From: an uncultured Collinsella sp.
GTDB taxonomy: Bacteria; Actinomycetota; Coriobacteriia; Coriobacteriales; Coriobacteriaceae
Reading direction: 5' to 3'
Assembly (NCBI GenBank): GCA_900546455.1
Contig: URCS01000012.1
Span: 1 to 43,325, forward strand
DNA: 43,325 nt
This document shows positions 1 to 7,485 of this stretch, piece by piece. Numbering within the stretch: position 1 is the first letter of the stretch; each line of letters begins with the position of its first letter. The notes under the pieces are model-generated. The model worked only from the letters and a program-made list of their open reading frames with translations. It was not told the origin of the DNA and did not search any database. The position numbers and the translations under genes are program-made.

Positions 1-25
1 AATCCAAGGGTTATACCCTAAGAGC

Positions 26-50
26 AAACCACCCCTTTTAGGGGTGGTTT
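26..50 (+). terminator. Rho-independent terminator at the left edge
   Basis: A perfect 10-bp stem (AAACCACCCC with GGGGTGGTTT) encloses a 5-base loop and is followed by T-rich sequence. It probably ends a gene lying left of the window. The A-rich left flank means it could also work on the other strand. Confidence 0.75.
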
Positions 51-70
51 TGATTTGAGTATCTAATTGA

Positions 71-537
71 GACAATGAGCGCAACCGTCGTGAGATCGCA
101 TTGGCGCTCTCCGAGTCACCGACAAACTGCCTTCCATCTATGTGACCAATTCGCTTTCGGCCTTTAGCCTGCTCGAGGCGCGCGAGGACTGCGACCTGTG
201 CCTCGTGGGCGGTATGTATCGCCGCCGCACTGCAGCCTTTGTGGGTCCCATGGCCGAGGATACCCTGCGCGCGCTGGGTATCGACGCAGCCTATATCGGC
301 GCCAACGGCATTTTGGACGGCGACGTGTCCACGTCTAATATGGATGAGGGTCGTATCCAGCAGCTCGCCTTTAGCAAGGCCGACTCGCGCTATCTGATCG
401 CCGACTCCAGCAAGATCGGCAAGCGCGACTTCTACACCTTCTGCCGCCTGGACAGCCTGGACGCCGTAGTATGCGAGCCGAGTATCTCCGTCGAAGACCG
501 CGCCGCCATCGAGGAGCATGCGCAGGTCATCTGCTAG
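71..537 (+). pseudogene. DeoR-family regulator, truncated and frameshifted remnant
   Basis: The frame from about 118 to 537 encodes the C-terminal sugar-phosphate sensing half of a DeoR-family repressor. Family features visible are YVTNSL, a GG-rich segment, a GP..A..L run, the GANGI segment and the closing ADSSKIG segment. The N-terminal winged HTH is absent and a terminator sits just upstream at 26-50. A related stretch (ERNRREIALALSES) continues upstream in a different frame at 71-118, so a one-base shift near 118-122 separates two pieces of one ancestral gene. A GTG at 142 could start a 131-residue product, but no convincing ribosome binding site precedes it. I read this as a decaying copy of a sugar regulator. 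Expression of a free C-terminal domain cannot be excluded. Confidence 0.65.
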
Positions 538-1794
538 CTAGCGCAGCAGGCGATATCTCTGCCCCCTGCCGGCGCCTTCAACTGTCGCCAGGCCTGTCTC
601 AACGAGTTTTTTGAGGATGCGGAGTAGCTTCGAACGACTAAAGGTGACTTTAGCTGCAAGCTCGCTTGTCGATTGAGGGTGTACTCCACTCAGCAGTCCG
701 AATACGGTAAGTTCGTCGCCTTCGAGCCCAGGGTTATCCATGAGTAGGGGAAGTGTTACCACAATGGCGTTATCCGAAACTTGAAACCGGGGCTTTCTGA
801 CGCTGTTCTTATAGGTATCGCGAATTCGCATGATGCCCGTTCCAAAGGCTTCGATAAGACCCAGGCGCAAAAAGACTTCGGCAAGAATACGATTGCGTCT
901 AACGGATAGCATGTCGGATAGATATTCATCGACGGTCATGCTTGCCGGCAAGCCACCGGGCGAAGCGACTTCCACGCGGTCGTCGAACATCGAGATACGG
1001 ATGTGTGCGGGCGCATCCCAAGTCCTATGAACGACTGCATTGGTAATGGCCTCGCGGAATGCTTCGAGCGGAATGAGCTCCTTGCGGATTCGCTCCATCC
1101 CCTGGATCTCTTCGTAGCAGTACTGGGCTTCGAAAAGCTCAAGGGCTCCGTCAATTTCCGCTAGAACGGATGCATGTTCAAGAGTCTTGCGCTGCTTAAT
1201 GAGGTTGATAGTTTCACCAAACACTGCGATGTCGATACCCGGGAAGCCATTCTCGTCCGCGAGCAGTTCTGCCGCGTTGTTGTAGGTTCCGGTTTCATCA
1301 AGCAGGCCAAGGGTTTTGAGAGTATCGGTTGTGAATGACTGAAGCGAAAGTTTTGCTGTTAGACGATTCTCTAAAACGGTGAAAGATAAATCTTGTTTGT
1401 TTGCCGGGAGCTGCTCAAAGGAGAGGTTTTGACCCTCGAGTACAAGACGCGAAAGGCCTAGGGTATCAACTGGAATGGTCGCGGTGTCATTGCGCTTGTA
1501 TGCCTTCGAGCGGTATAGGTAAGGCTTCGATCTGCCGGGAAAGACCGTAAGCTCCACGGTTGCATCGGGCTCGTCGATCTTTAGGGAGTAATCGGGCTGG
1601 GGGATGATCGAATCGTTAATCTTGTTTTCGATATCCAGGCAGGTCTGCTTGGGGTCATCGAGGCCAACGGCTTCTCCGTCGTCGTTAATTCCAAATAGAA
1701 CGCGTCCTCCCGTGCCATTTGCATAAGCGGAGACGGTTTTAAGGAACGAATTGGTGACGCATTCCTTGAATTCAAGATCTTTGGATTCTTGCAT
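538..1794 (-). CDS. AlbA_2/HATPase_c_4 domain transcriptional regulator
   Basis: This 418-residue protein has the layout of the widespread AlbA_2 (Schlafen AAA_4-like) regulators. Residues 1-125 carry the family opening with ESKDLEFK, followed by a YANGTGG segment and LFGINDDG. Residues about 230-350 resemble the divergent HATPase_c_4 domain, with FREAITNAVVHR and a GTGI motif. The last 55 residues look like a winged helix. Such proteins are presumed DNA-binding regulators, often next to accessory genes; the ligand is not known. The ATG is preceded by GGAG. The upstream region (1819-1950) is packed with TGACACG-type half-sites, which suggests strong autoregulation. No partner gene is adjacent, so the target is unknown. 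Confidence 0.75.
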   Translation of the reverse strand: MQESKDLEFKECVTNSFLKTVSAYANGTGGRVLFGINDDGEAVGLDDPKQTCLDIENKINDSIIPQPDYSLKIDEPDATVELTVFPGRSKPYLYRSKAYKRNDTATIPVDTLGLSRLVLEGQNLSFEQLPANKQDLSFTVLENRLTAKLSLQSFTTDTLKTLGLLDETGTYNNAAELLADENGFPGIDIAVFGETINLIKQRKTLEHASVLAEIDGALELFEAQYCYEEIQGMERIRKELIPLEAFREAITNAVVHRTWDAPAHIRISMFDDRVEVASPGGLPASMTVDEYLSDMLSVRRNRILAEVFLRLGLIEAFGTGIMRIRDTYKNSVRKPRFQVSDNAIVVTLPLLMDNPGLEGDELTVFGLLSGVHPQSTSELAAKVTFSRSKLLRILKKLVETGLATVEGAGRGQRYRLLR

Positions 1795-1818
1795 TGTGAT
1801 GCTCCGTTTCGCTTCAAT

Positions 1819-1950
1819 TTGACGTGAGAAATGACACGTAAAATTTTACACGTCATTTTGCATGTCAAAAATATGACACGAAAAAATTTGCGTGTCATTT
1901 TGCGTGTCAAAGTGACGTGAAATGACACGCAAACGTGGACGCAGTGACGT
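1819..1950. promoter_or_regulatory. Array of TGAC(A/G)(C/T)G half-sites upstream of the AlbA_2 gene
   Basis: At least nine copies of TGACACG, TGACGTG or TGACATG lie in both orientations at 1820, 1832, 1849, 1861, 1874, 1891, 1903, 1913 and 1923, with a tenth partial copy at 1945. The triplet 1832/1849/1861 repeats exactly 42 bp later as 1874/1891/1903. The AT-rich spacers are typical of operator DNA. The likely binder is the product of the downstream gene, by inference from position only. Confidence 0.7.
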
Positions 1951-2019
1951 TCTGCGGGCAAACGAAGTTTGCGGGCCTGTGATTTGGCTGAGCTGGCACA
2001 CCGGATTCTCTCGCATAGC

Positions 2020-2072
2020 CGAACGGGCTTTCGGTGTCATATCAGCACCAAATGATACCGAAAGCCCGTTCG
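2020..2072. repeat. 21-bp inverted repeat with 11-bp loop
   Basis: The arms at 2020-2040 and 2052-2072 pair with a single mismatch and begin with CGAACGGGCTTTCGGT. There is no T-tract on either side, so it is not a normal terminator. GATACCGAAA recurs directly after the right arm at 2074. It lies between the operator array and the first palindromic repeat array. Confidence 0.6.
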
Positions 2073-2138
2073 TGATACCGAAAACTTGAGGCTGTGCTCC
2101 ATAGCTGATTGGATAGTTTGGATTCCACCATCCGATTG

Positions 2139-2434
2139 TCTCGATCTGTAACAGTTAGGGGAGAAAAGCTCATCTAGATGTTACAGATCGAGATTTTCTG
2201 CCTGGCCGATTCCGTTTGTCTAAATCTGTAACGGATAGGGGTGAAATAGTCGTCTAGATGTTACAGATTGAGATTGAATGGATTGGCCTGCGCGTTCGTC
2301 TCGATCTGTAACAGGTAGGCGGCCAATACCGGATTTAGTGTTACAGATTTAGATCTTTCGGCCCGGGCGGGCCCGTTCATCTCAATCTGTAACAGTAAGG
2401 ACCGAAAACCCCTGCTAGATGTTACAGATCGAGA
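2139..2434. repeat. Palindromic 55-bp repeat array, four copies
   Basis: Four 55-bp units start at 2139, 2219, 2299 and 2380. Each has a 15-bp left arm (TCTCGATCTGTAACA type), a 25-bp centre and a 15-bp inverted right arm (TGTTACAGATCGAGA type). Successive arms start every 40 bp along the whole array, so the distance between units equals the distance within units. Centres share a TAGG...CTAGA pattern and inter-unit spacers share a GGCC...CGTTTG pattern. It lies between the lacG1 terminator and the divergent-facing control region of the AlbA_2 gene. No ORF is credible here. Confidence 0.85.
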
Positions 2435-2458
2435 CAAATGATCCGCGCGGCCCGGCCA

Positions 2459-2506
2459 AAAACAAAAAGGCCGCATGCGAACCCGTGGAGGGATTCGTAT
2501 GCGGCC
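2459..2506 (-). terminator. Terminator of lacE1-lacG1
   Basis: Read on the minus strand, a 13-bp stem (2494-2506 with 2469-2481, one G-U type mismatch) is followed by a run of Ts broken by a single G (2459-2468). It lies 22 bp past the lacG1 stop codon. Confidence 0.85.
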
Positions 2507-2528
2507 GACAGGGGGTATGCGGCAAAAG

Positions 2529-3950
2529 TTAGGCCATAAGCAGGCCGGTCTCCGAGACGTTCTTGTACCAGTACGCGCTCGCCTTGGGATAGCGCTCCTG
2601 GGTCTCAAAGTCGATGTAGAACAGGCCGTAGCGCTTGTTGTAGCCGTTGGTCCAGGAGAACTGGTCCTGCAGCGACCACACAAAGTAACCGTCGACGTTT
2701 ACGCCGCCGTCGATTGCCTTGAGGATCCACGCGAGATGCTGACGCATGTAGTCGATACGAGGGGCGTCATCGATAAAGCCGTCCTCGAAGTCGTCCTTAT
2801 AGCCCATGCCGTTCTCGGTGATGTAGATCTTCTTGTAGTTGGGGTAATCGTTCTTAATGCGGAGCAGCAGGTCGTAGAGGCCCTCGGGATAGATGATCCA
2901 GTCCCAATCGGTGGTGGGTACGCCTTCGCGCACGCATGACTCGCCCACGCCCTTGAGGAACCAGCGCGAGGAGCCCTTGTCGCCGGTGCCATTGTGGTTG
3001 ATGTCGTTTTCGCCCTCGGCAGCACGCAGGAACTGGCACTTGTAGGTGTTGACGCCCAAGCAATCGTTGTAGGGGAGCGCGGCGGTCAGCGCGGCGATGT
3101 CCTCGTCGCGGACGTCGAGCTCGCCGCCGGCGATATGGGCCAGCTTGGTCGCAGCCTCCATGGTGTCGGCTGCATAGTGGCCGCGGAAGGTAGCGTCGAG
3201 TACCCAGCGGTTGTTGATGACGTCGGCCATGCGAGCTGCCTCGCAGTCGGCGGCGTTGTTGGGATCGAGGGGATACTTGGGCTCCAGGTTCTGGACAATG
3301 CCGATCTCGCCCTCAAAGCCGCCCTCATAGAAGGCGACGACAGCCTTGGCGTGGGCCACCATCATGTTGTGCATGAGCTGGAAGGCCTTGTCCAGGCGAT
3401 ACTTCTCGCCGTGCGGCCAGTTGCCGACGATAAAGCTGCCCTCGGCGGTCGCGGGAATCTCGTTAAAGGTAAACCAGTGCTTGACCTCGGTGAACTCGGC
3501 AAAGCAGAACTTGGCGTACTCGACAAAGGCGTCGATCGTCGTGCGCGTCAGGAAGCCCTCGCCGCCGTTCTGGTAAAAGGCCTCAGGTGTATCAAAGTGA
3601 TCGAGCGTGACATAGGGGATAACGCCGGCATTATTGCAGGTGGCAAAGAGCTCGTGATAGAAGGCAACACCCTCGGGGTTAATCTCGCCAGTGCCGTTGG
3701 GGAAGATACGGCTCCAAGCGATGGAGACACGGATACCGTTGATGCCGAAGCGCTGGCACAGGTCGATATCGACCGGGTACTTGTTGTAGAAATCGCTTGC
3801 GGGGTCGGGGGAGAAGCGACCCTGAGCAGCCAAGAAATCGTCCCAGGGTACTTTGCCCTTGCCGTGCGTACGGGTCTCGCCCTCAACCTGGTAAGCAGCG
3901 GTGGCGCCGCCAAACACAAAGCCGTTGGGGAACTGCATGGGATTGGTCAT
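2529..3950 (-). CDS. lacG: 6-phospho-beta-galactosidase, GH1 (LacG copy 1)
   Basis: This 473-residue GH1 enzyme should hydrolyse a PTS-imported phosphorylated beta-galactoside in the cytoplasm, releasing galactose-6-phosphate. The N-terminal GGATAAYQVEG signature is intact. The acid/base glutamate is E164 in TFNEI and the nucleophile is E379 in ITENG. Specificity for a 6-phosphate is indicated by S432, K439 and Y441 in the FSWTNGYNKRY segment, which match S428, K435 and Y437 of the lactococcal LacG. Length is normal for the family. The start is set by AAAGGATG upstream of the ATG. It is the second gene of an operon with lacE1, 75 bp downstream of it. Two close paralogues lie in this window; the exact disaccharide is not readable from sequence. 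Confidence 0.93.
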   Translation of the reverse strand: MTNPMQFPNGFVFGGATAAYQVEGETRTHGKGKVPWDDFLAAQGRFSPDPASDFYNKYPVDIDLCQRFGINGIRVSIAWSRIFPNGTGEINPEGVAFYHELFATCNNAGVIPYVTLDHFDTPEAFYQNGGEGFLTRTTIDAFVEYAKFCFAEFTEVKHWFTFNEIPATAEGSFIVGNWPHGEKYRLDKAFQLMHNMMVAHAKAVVAFYEGGFEGEIGIVQNLEPKYPLDPNNAADCEAARMADVINNRWVLDATFRGHYAADTMEAATKLAHIAGGELDVRDEDIAALTAALPYNDCLGVNTYKCQFLRAAEGENDINHNGTGDKGSSRWFLKGVGESCVREGVPTTDWDWIIYPEGLYDLLLRIKNDYPNYKKIYITENGMGYKDDFEDGFIDDAPRIDYMRQHLAWILKAIDGGVNVDGYFVWSLQDQFSWTNGYNKRYGLFYIDFETQERYPKASAYWYKNVSETGLLMA

Positions 3951-3983
3951 GAGTCATCCTTTCTGTGGGATTCGAATAGGGAG

Positions 3984-4010
3984 GGTGCCCGAACTGGGGA
4001 TCCGGGCACC
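3984..4010 (-). other. Hairpin between lacE1 and lacG1
   Basis: GGTGCCCG (3984-3991) pairs perfectly with CGGGCACC (4003-4010). There is no T-tract, so it may stabilise or process the bicistronic RNA rather than stop it. Hairpins occupy the same junction in the other two lacE/lacG operons. Confidence 0.6.
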
Positions 4011-4025
4011 AACAGAGGGAGGAAA

Positions 4026-5786
4026 CTAGTCGAGGTTCTCGCGGAGCCACTTGATGGCGCCAGCGGGGTCGCGAGTAAGGTCGATATATTCCTTACCGCG
4101 GGGAGCGAGCAGCTTAATGCCCAGACGATCGGTGTCGGCCTTCATGTCGTTGTAGTAGCTACGGACCTGCGGGGCAAGCACGATAACGTCGTACTGATCC
4201 ATGATGGCAGTGTGCTGGCCATAGGCGCCTGCGGAGGAAGCGATGTTCTCTCCGGTCTGCGCAGCACCTTCCTTGATGGCGTTGGCGAGCATGGCAGAGG
4301 TGCCGGCGCCGGCGCACAGGACGAGGACCTTCAGGCCATCGACATCCTTCTTAGCGGATGCGTCGGAGGCGGGCTCGGGCTGATCGGCGGCAGCGGCGGT
4401 CTGCTCGACGGAAGCGGTGGTCTGCTCGACAGCGGGCGCAGAGGTGCTGGCGGCGATGGTGGCAGCACCATCGGACTCGAGACCCAGCTCGGCGGCGCGC
4501 TCGGCCTCCTGGTCGCAGAGCAGCTTATCGTATGCCTTCAAGAACGGCAGGTAGATGATGGCGTCCAGCAAGATGATGATCGCGACAAATACCAGGGCGA
4601 TAAGTTGGAAGTTTGTAGTGATGAAGATGCCGATGGGGGCAGGGGTAGCCCAAGGCACCACGAAGGAGAAGCCGTTCATGCCCACGTTATCGATAAAGAA
4701 CTTGGCAACACTCACGTTGACGCAGCCGGCGGTAACAAAGGGGATGAGCATGTAGGGGTTAAGGATCATCGGCGCGCCAAAGAGCAGCGGTTCGTTGACG
4801 GCGAAGGCAACGGGAACAATCGAGGCCTTACCGACGGCTTTGAGCTGCTTGGACTTCATAAAGAGAATCAGCAGAAGCGGCACGATGAACGTGGCGCCGG
4901 TGCCGCCGAACTCACCCACGAGCGACATGTTAAAGGTGAGGGAGTGGGCGGGGTGGCCGCCGGCCAGCAGAACCTGCAGGTTCTCAGCCTGGTTGGCAAG
5001 ACGGATGGGGTCGATGCCCGGCTGGACGATCGAGGGGCCGTGGACGCCGATGAACCAGAAGAACGCGGTGGCTGCCTGGATAAGGATAAGGCCAGGATAG
5101 GTTTCTGCCGCAGTGAAGAGCGGGGAGAGCAGCTTGATGAGCAGCTCGGAGAACGGAACGCCCATGAGGTTGCGCACGACGACATCGATGATGCCGCAGA
5201 TGATGACGGCGCCACCGAAGGGGATAATGTCGCGGAAGTTCTGAGCGATGGCGCCCGGGACCTCCTTGGGCAGCTTAATGGTCAGATCGCGCGAGACGCA
5301 GAACTTATAAACCCAAACGGTAATGAACGCGGCGATATAGGCCGAGAACAGACCGCGCGTACCCATGCTGGTGCAATCGAAGACCGAAAGCTCGGAGCCG
5401 TCGAACTTGGTGGTGAACTGCGTAACAGCGAGCAGCAGCATGCTGCACTGGGCGGCCACCATGGTGGAGCCGTCGTTGAGCACCTTGCCGGCGGGCATGC
5501 GACGGTTCATGGAAGCCGTGAAGTTCTTGGCGGTGGTGCCGGCAACCATGATGCCCATGACGCCCATGGTGAAGTTGTACAGCTTGTTGCACCAGTCGAT
5601 GAGCGGCTGGGGCAGCGTGATGCCAACTACGCCAGGAAGGGTGGCAATCAGCAGAAAGATCGAAGAGGTAAGGACGATGGGCATGCACCCAAGGAATCCA
5701 TCCTTGATGGCCTGGAGGTAGATGTTTCTCGAGATCTTCTCAAAGAACGGTTGATGCTTTTCGAGCATCTTTACGATGGCGTCCAT
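4026..5786 (-). CDS. lacE: PTS lactose-type EIICB permease (LacE copy 1)
   Basis: This 586-residue membrane protein imports and phosphorylates a beta-galactoside. The first 430 residues are a multi-span EIIC domain of the lactose/cellobiose family, with conserved loops such as GVHGPSIVQP and AVNEPLLFGAP. An Ala/Thr/Glu-rich linker (about 440-482) joins it to a C-terminal EIIB domain in which Cys491 in LCAGAGTS is the phosphorylation site. Overall length matches lactococcal/staphylococcal LacE. The start follows a strong AAAGGAG. It is the first gene of the operon with lacG1 and divergent from its LacI repressor, whose operators lie at 5888-5931. No EIIA domain is fused, so the separate lacF product at 17300 must supply phosphate. 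Confidence 0.92.
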   Translation of the reverse strand: MDAIVKMLEKHQPFFEKISRNIYLQAIKDGFLGCMPIVLTSSIFLLIATLPGVVGITLPQPLIDWCNKLYNFTMGVMGIMVAGTTAKNFTASMNRRMPAGKVLNDGSTMVAAQCSMLLLAVTQFTTKFDGSELSVFDCTSMGTRGLFSAYIAAFITVWVYKFCVSRDLTIKLPKEVPGAIAQNFRDIIPFGGAVIICGIIDVVVRNLMGVPFSELLIKLLSPLFTAAETYPGLILIQAATAFFWFIGVHGPSIVQPGIDPIRLANQAENLQVLLAGGHPAHSLTFNMSLVGEFGGTGATFIVPLLLILFMKSKQLKAVGKASIVPVAFAVNEPLLFGAPMILNPYMLIPFVTAGCVNVSVAKFFIDNVGMNGFSFVVPWATPAPIGIFITTNFQLIALVFVAIIILLDAIIYLPFLKAYDKLLCDQEAERAAELGLESDGAATIAASTSAPAVEQTTASVEQTAAAADQPEPASDASAKKDVDGLKVLVLCAGAGTSAMLANAIKEGAAQTGENIASSAGAYGQHTAIMDQYDVIVLAPQVRSYYNDMKADTDRLGIKLLAPRGKEYIDLTRDPAGAIKWLRENLD

Positions 5787-5887
5787 AGAGCTCCTTTGCT
5801 ACTTGATGCGCGATGCATGTGGATGGAACTGGTCGTCGATGGATGGTCAGGACTGCCCGGAAACCTTCCTGCTTAAGGAAGGCATTG

Positions 5888-5911
5888 CGAAATGACAACG
5901 TTGTCATTTCG
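5888..5911. promoter_or_regulatory. LacI-type operator, 24-bp perfect palindrome
   Basis: The core ATGACAACGTTGTCAT (5892-5907) is symmetric, and the symmetry extends to 24 bp (5888-5911). It lies in the divergent lacE1/LacI-1 region and fits the general form ATG-nnn-ACGT-nnn-CAT seen at all four LacI loci here. Confidence 0.85.
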
Positions 5912-5914
5912 TTA

Positions 5915-5931
5915 ATGACAACGTAAGACAT
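5915..5931. promoter_or_regulatory. Second, imperfect LacI-1 operator
   Basis: ATGACAACGTAAGACAT repeats the left half-site of the 5892 operator 23 bp further on, with a degenerate right half. Close spacing suggests cooperative binding of two dimers. Confidence 0.6.
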
Positions 5932-5964
5932 TTTTGGAAGAGCAACAAGGATATACGGGTGAGT

Positions 5965-5980
5965 GGTCGATATTGTTCGG
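5965..5980. promoter_or_regulatory. Candidate LacR (DeoR) box
   Basis: GGTCGATATTGTTCGG closely matches the TGTTCGATATTG box found before lacG2, lacF, lacA and the aldolase gene. It is followed by GTAAACGGTTGATT, a second shared sequence also found before LacI-2. Confidence 0.5.
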
Positions 5981-6061
5981 TAAACGGTTGATTTATCAGT
6001 CAGGCAGGTAGTGTATGCTAGAACGCAAAAAACAAGCGATGCAAAACCGACTGGAGAAGTA

Positions 6062-7072
6062 GTGGCAACGATGGACAAGAAAAATGTCTCAATGAACGAT
6101 GTGGCGATTGCTGCGGGTGTTTCTCTCAAGACGGTTTCGCGTGTGATCAACGAGCCCGATAGCGTGCGAGAGTCGACACGCGATAAGGTTCATTCCGCAA
6201 TGGAGGCGCTCGGGTTTCGAACCAACTTTGCCGCGCGTTCGCTCAAGTTGGGCCGTTACGGGTGCATCGGCGTCGTGCTGTTCCACTTGTCGGGCGGTGC
6301 CGTGGACATGATCGACGGTATCGCCGATGCCGCCGAAGAGCGAGGCTTTGCTCTTACGATGATCAAAAAGCGGGCGGGGGAGAAGATGACCCTTGCCGAA
6401 GCGGCGCGTAGGATGTCGCAGCTCCCCGTCGACGGCATGATTTTCAACCTGCGCCAGATGGTCGATGACTTTGATACCTTTGAGGCGCCGAAAGACCTCA
6501 AGACGGTGATTATCACACCGATGGAACATCCTACCTGCTCTACCGTCAGTGACGACCAAGAGGGCGGCGCGCGCATGGCGTGCGAGTACTTCTTGAACCA
6601 CGGGCACAAGAACGTGTACTTCGTCTCTGGTAAGAAAGAGTCACTGTCGAGCCAGTGCCGTATGAAAGGTTGGCGAGCGGCACTCGAGGCACGTGGCATT
6701 GAGCCGCCCGAGCCTCTGCAAGGCGATTGGAATGCGGATAGTGGCTATGCCGCGGGCCTTGTGCTTGCCGATAAGCCCGATTGCACGGCGGTCCTCGCTG
6801 CTAACGACTGCATGGCAAACGGCGTGATGATGGCTCTACGTGACAAAGGGCTCAATGTGCCCGACGACGTGTCCGTGATCGGCTTCGACGATGAGCTCTA
6901 CAAGACGATTCCCAACTCGATTCTGACGTCGGTGAAGTTTCGCCACCGCGAACTGGGCATCCGTGCGCTTAACGAGGTCGTCGCAGGTCTGGAAGCCCCG
7001 AGCTCCAGAAGCCGTACGCTCGTCTCGGGCGTGTTGGTCGAGCGTTCCAGCGTAAGGGATCTGCGGGCGTAG
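6062..7072 (+). CDS. LacI-family repressor of lacE1-lacG1
   Basis: This 336-residue LacI/GalR-family repressor has an N-terminal HTH (AIAAGVSLKTVSRVIN, about residues 10-33), a hinge helix and a periplasmic-binding-like sugar domain. It is divergent from lacE1 and should bind the ATGACAACGTTGTCAT operator between them. Recognition-helix residues Leu-Lys distinguish it from its three paralogues in this window (Arg-Gln, Glu-Gln, Gln-Gln). I prefer the GTG at 6062, five bases after GGAG. An in-frame ATG at 6071 is the alternative, and the frame is open further upstream to 6011. The inducer is probably the phosphorylated sugar or galactose-6-phosphate, which is inference. Confidence 0.88.
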   Translation: MATMDKKNVSMNDVAIAAGVSLKTVSRVINEPDSVRESTRDKVHSAMEALGFRTNFAARSLKLGRYGCIGVVLFHLSGGAVDMIDGIADAAEERGFALTMIKKRAGEKMTLAEAARRMSQLPVDGMIFNLRQMVDDFDTFEAPKDLKTVIITPMEHPTCSTVSDDQEGGARMACEYFLNHGHKNVYFVSGKKESLSSQCRMKGWRAALEARGIEPPEPLQGDWNADSGYAAGLVLADKPDCTAVLAANDCMANGVMMALRDKGLNVPDDVSVIGFDDELYKTIPNSILTSVKFRHRELGIRALNEVVAGLEAPSSRSRTLVSGVLVERSSVRDLRA

Positions 7073-7090
7073 ACGTGCTCGGCCTGCTCG

Positions 7091-7385
7091 TCTAAATCTG
7101 TAACAGGTGGGACCCGAAAACTCGGCTAGATGTTACAGATTTAGACAATTCGGCCCGGCTTATTCCGTTTGTCTCGATCTGTAACAGTTAGGAGTGAAAT
7201 GACCAGCCAGGTGTTACAGATCTAGATTGATTGGATTGACCCATCTGTTTGTCTCGATCTGTAACATCTAAGCGGTCAAAAGCGGTCTACATGTTACAGA
7301 TTGAGATTTTTGGCTTGGCCTGTGCGTTCACCTCGATCCGTAACAGCTGGGACCCAAAAACTCGGCTAGATGTTACAGATTGAGA
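7091..7385. repeat. Palindromic 55-bp repeat array, four copies
   Basis: Units start at 7091, 7172, 7252 and 7331, each exactly 55 bp, with the same 15-25-15 plan as the array at 2139. The 7091 copy has TCTAAATCTGTAACA paired with TGTTACAGATTTAGA, a coordinated change in both arms. It fills the convergent gap between LacI-1 and lacE2, which has no other content before the terminator at 7415. Confidence 0.85.
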
Positions 7386-7414
7386 TGAACAGGAGGACGG
7401 GTGCGGTCTAAACA

Positions 7415-7453
7415 AAATGGCCCGCGCATCACACATCGATGCACGGGCCATTT
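7415..7453 (-). terminator. Terminator of lacG2-lacE2
   Basis: A stem of about 16 bp (7415-7430 with 7438-7453) around AAATGGCCCG is followed on the minus strand by TTTTGTTT. It lies 33 bp after the lacE2 stop. Confidence 0.85.
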
Positions 7454-7485
7454 ATTGTCTGCAAGCGGCAGGTGGTGTCAGCGTC

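Noticed and set aside
2139..2434. CRISPR array
   Set aside because: Arms are only 15 bp, alternate in orientation, spacers are partly conserved, and no cas gene is present.
2994..5876. Very long plus-strand open frame (960 codons) opposite lacE1 and lacG1
   Set aside because: It is antisense to two genes with clear catalytic motifs, has no domain, and has the Gly/Asp/Val-rich composition expected from the complement of GC-biased codons.
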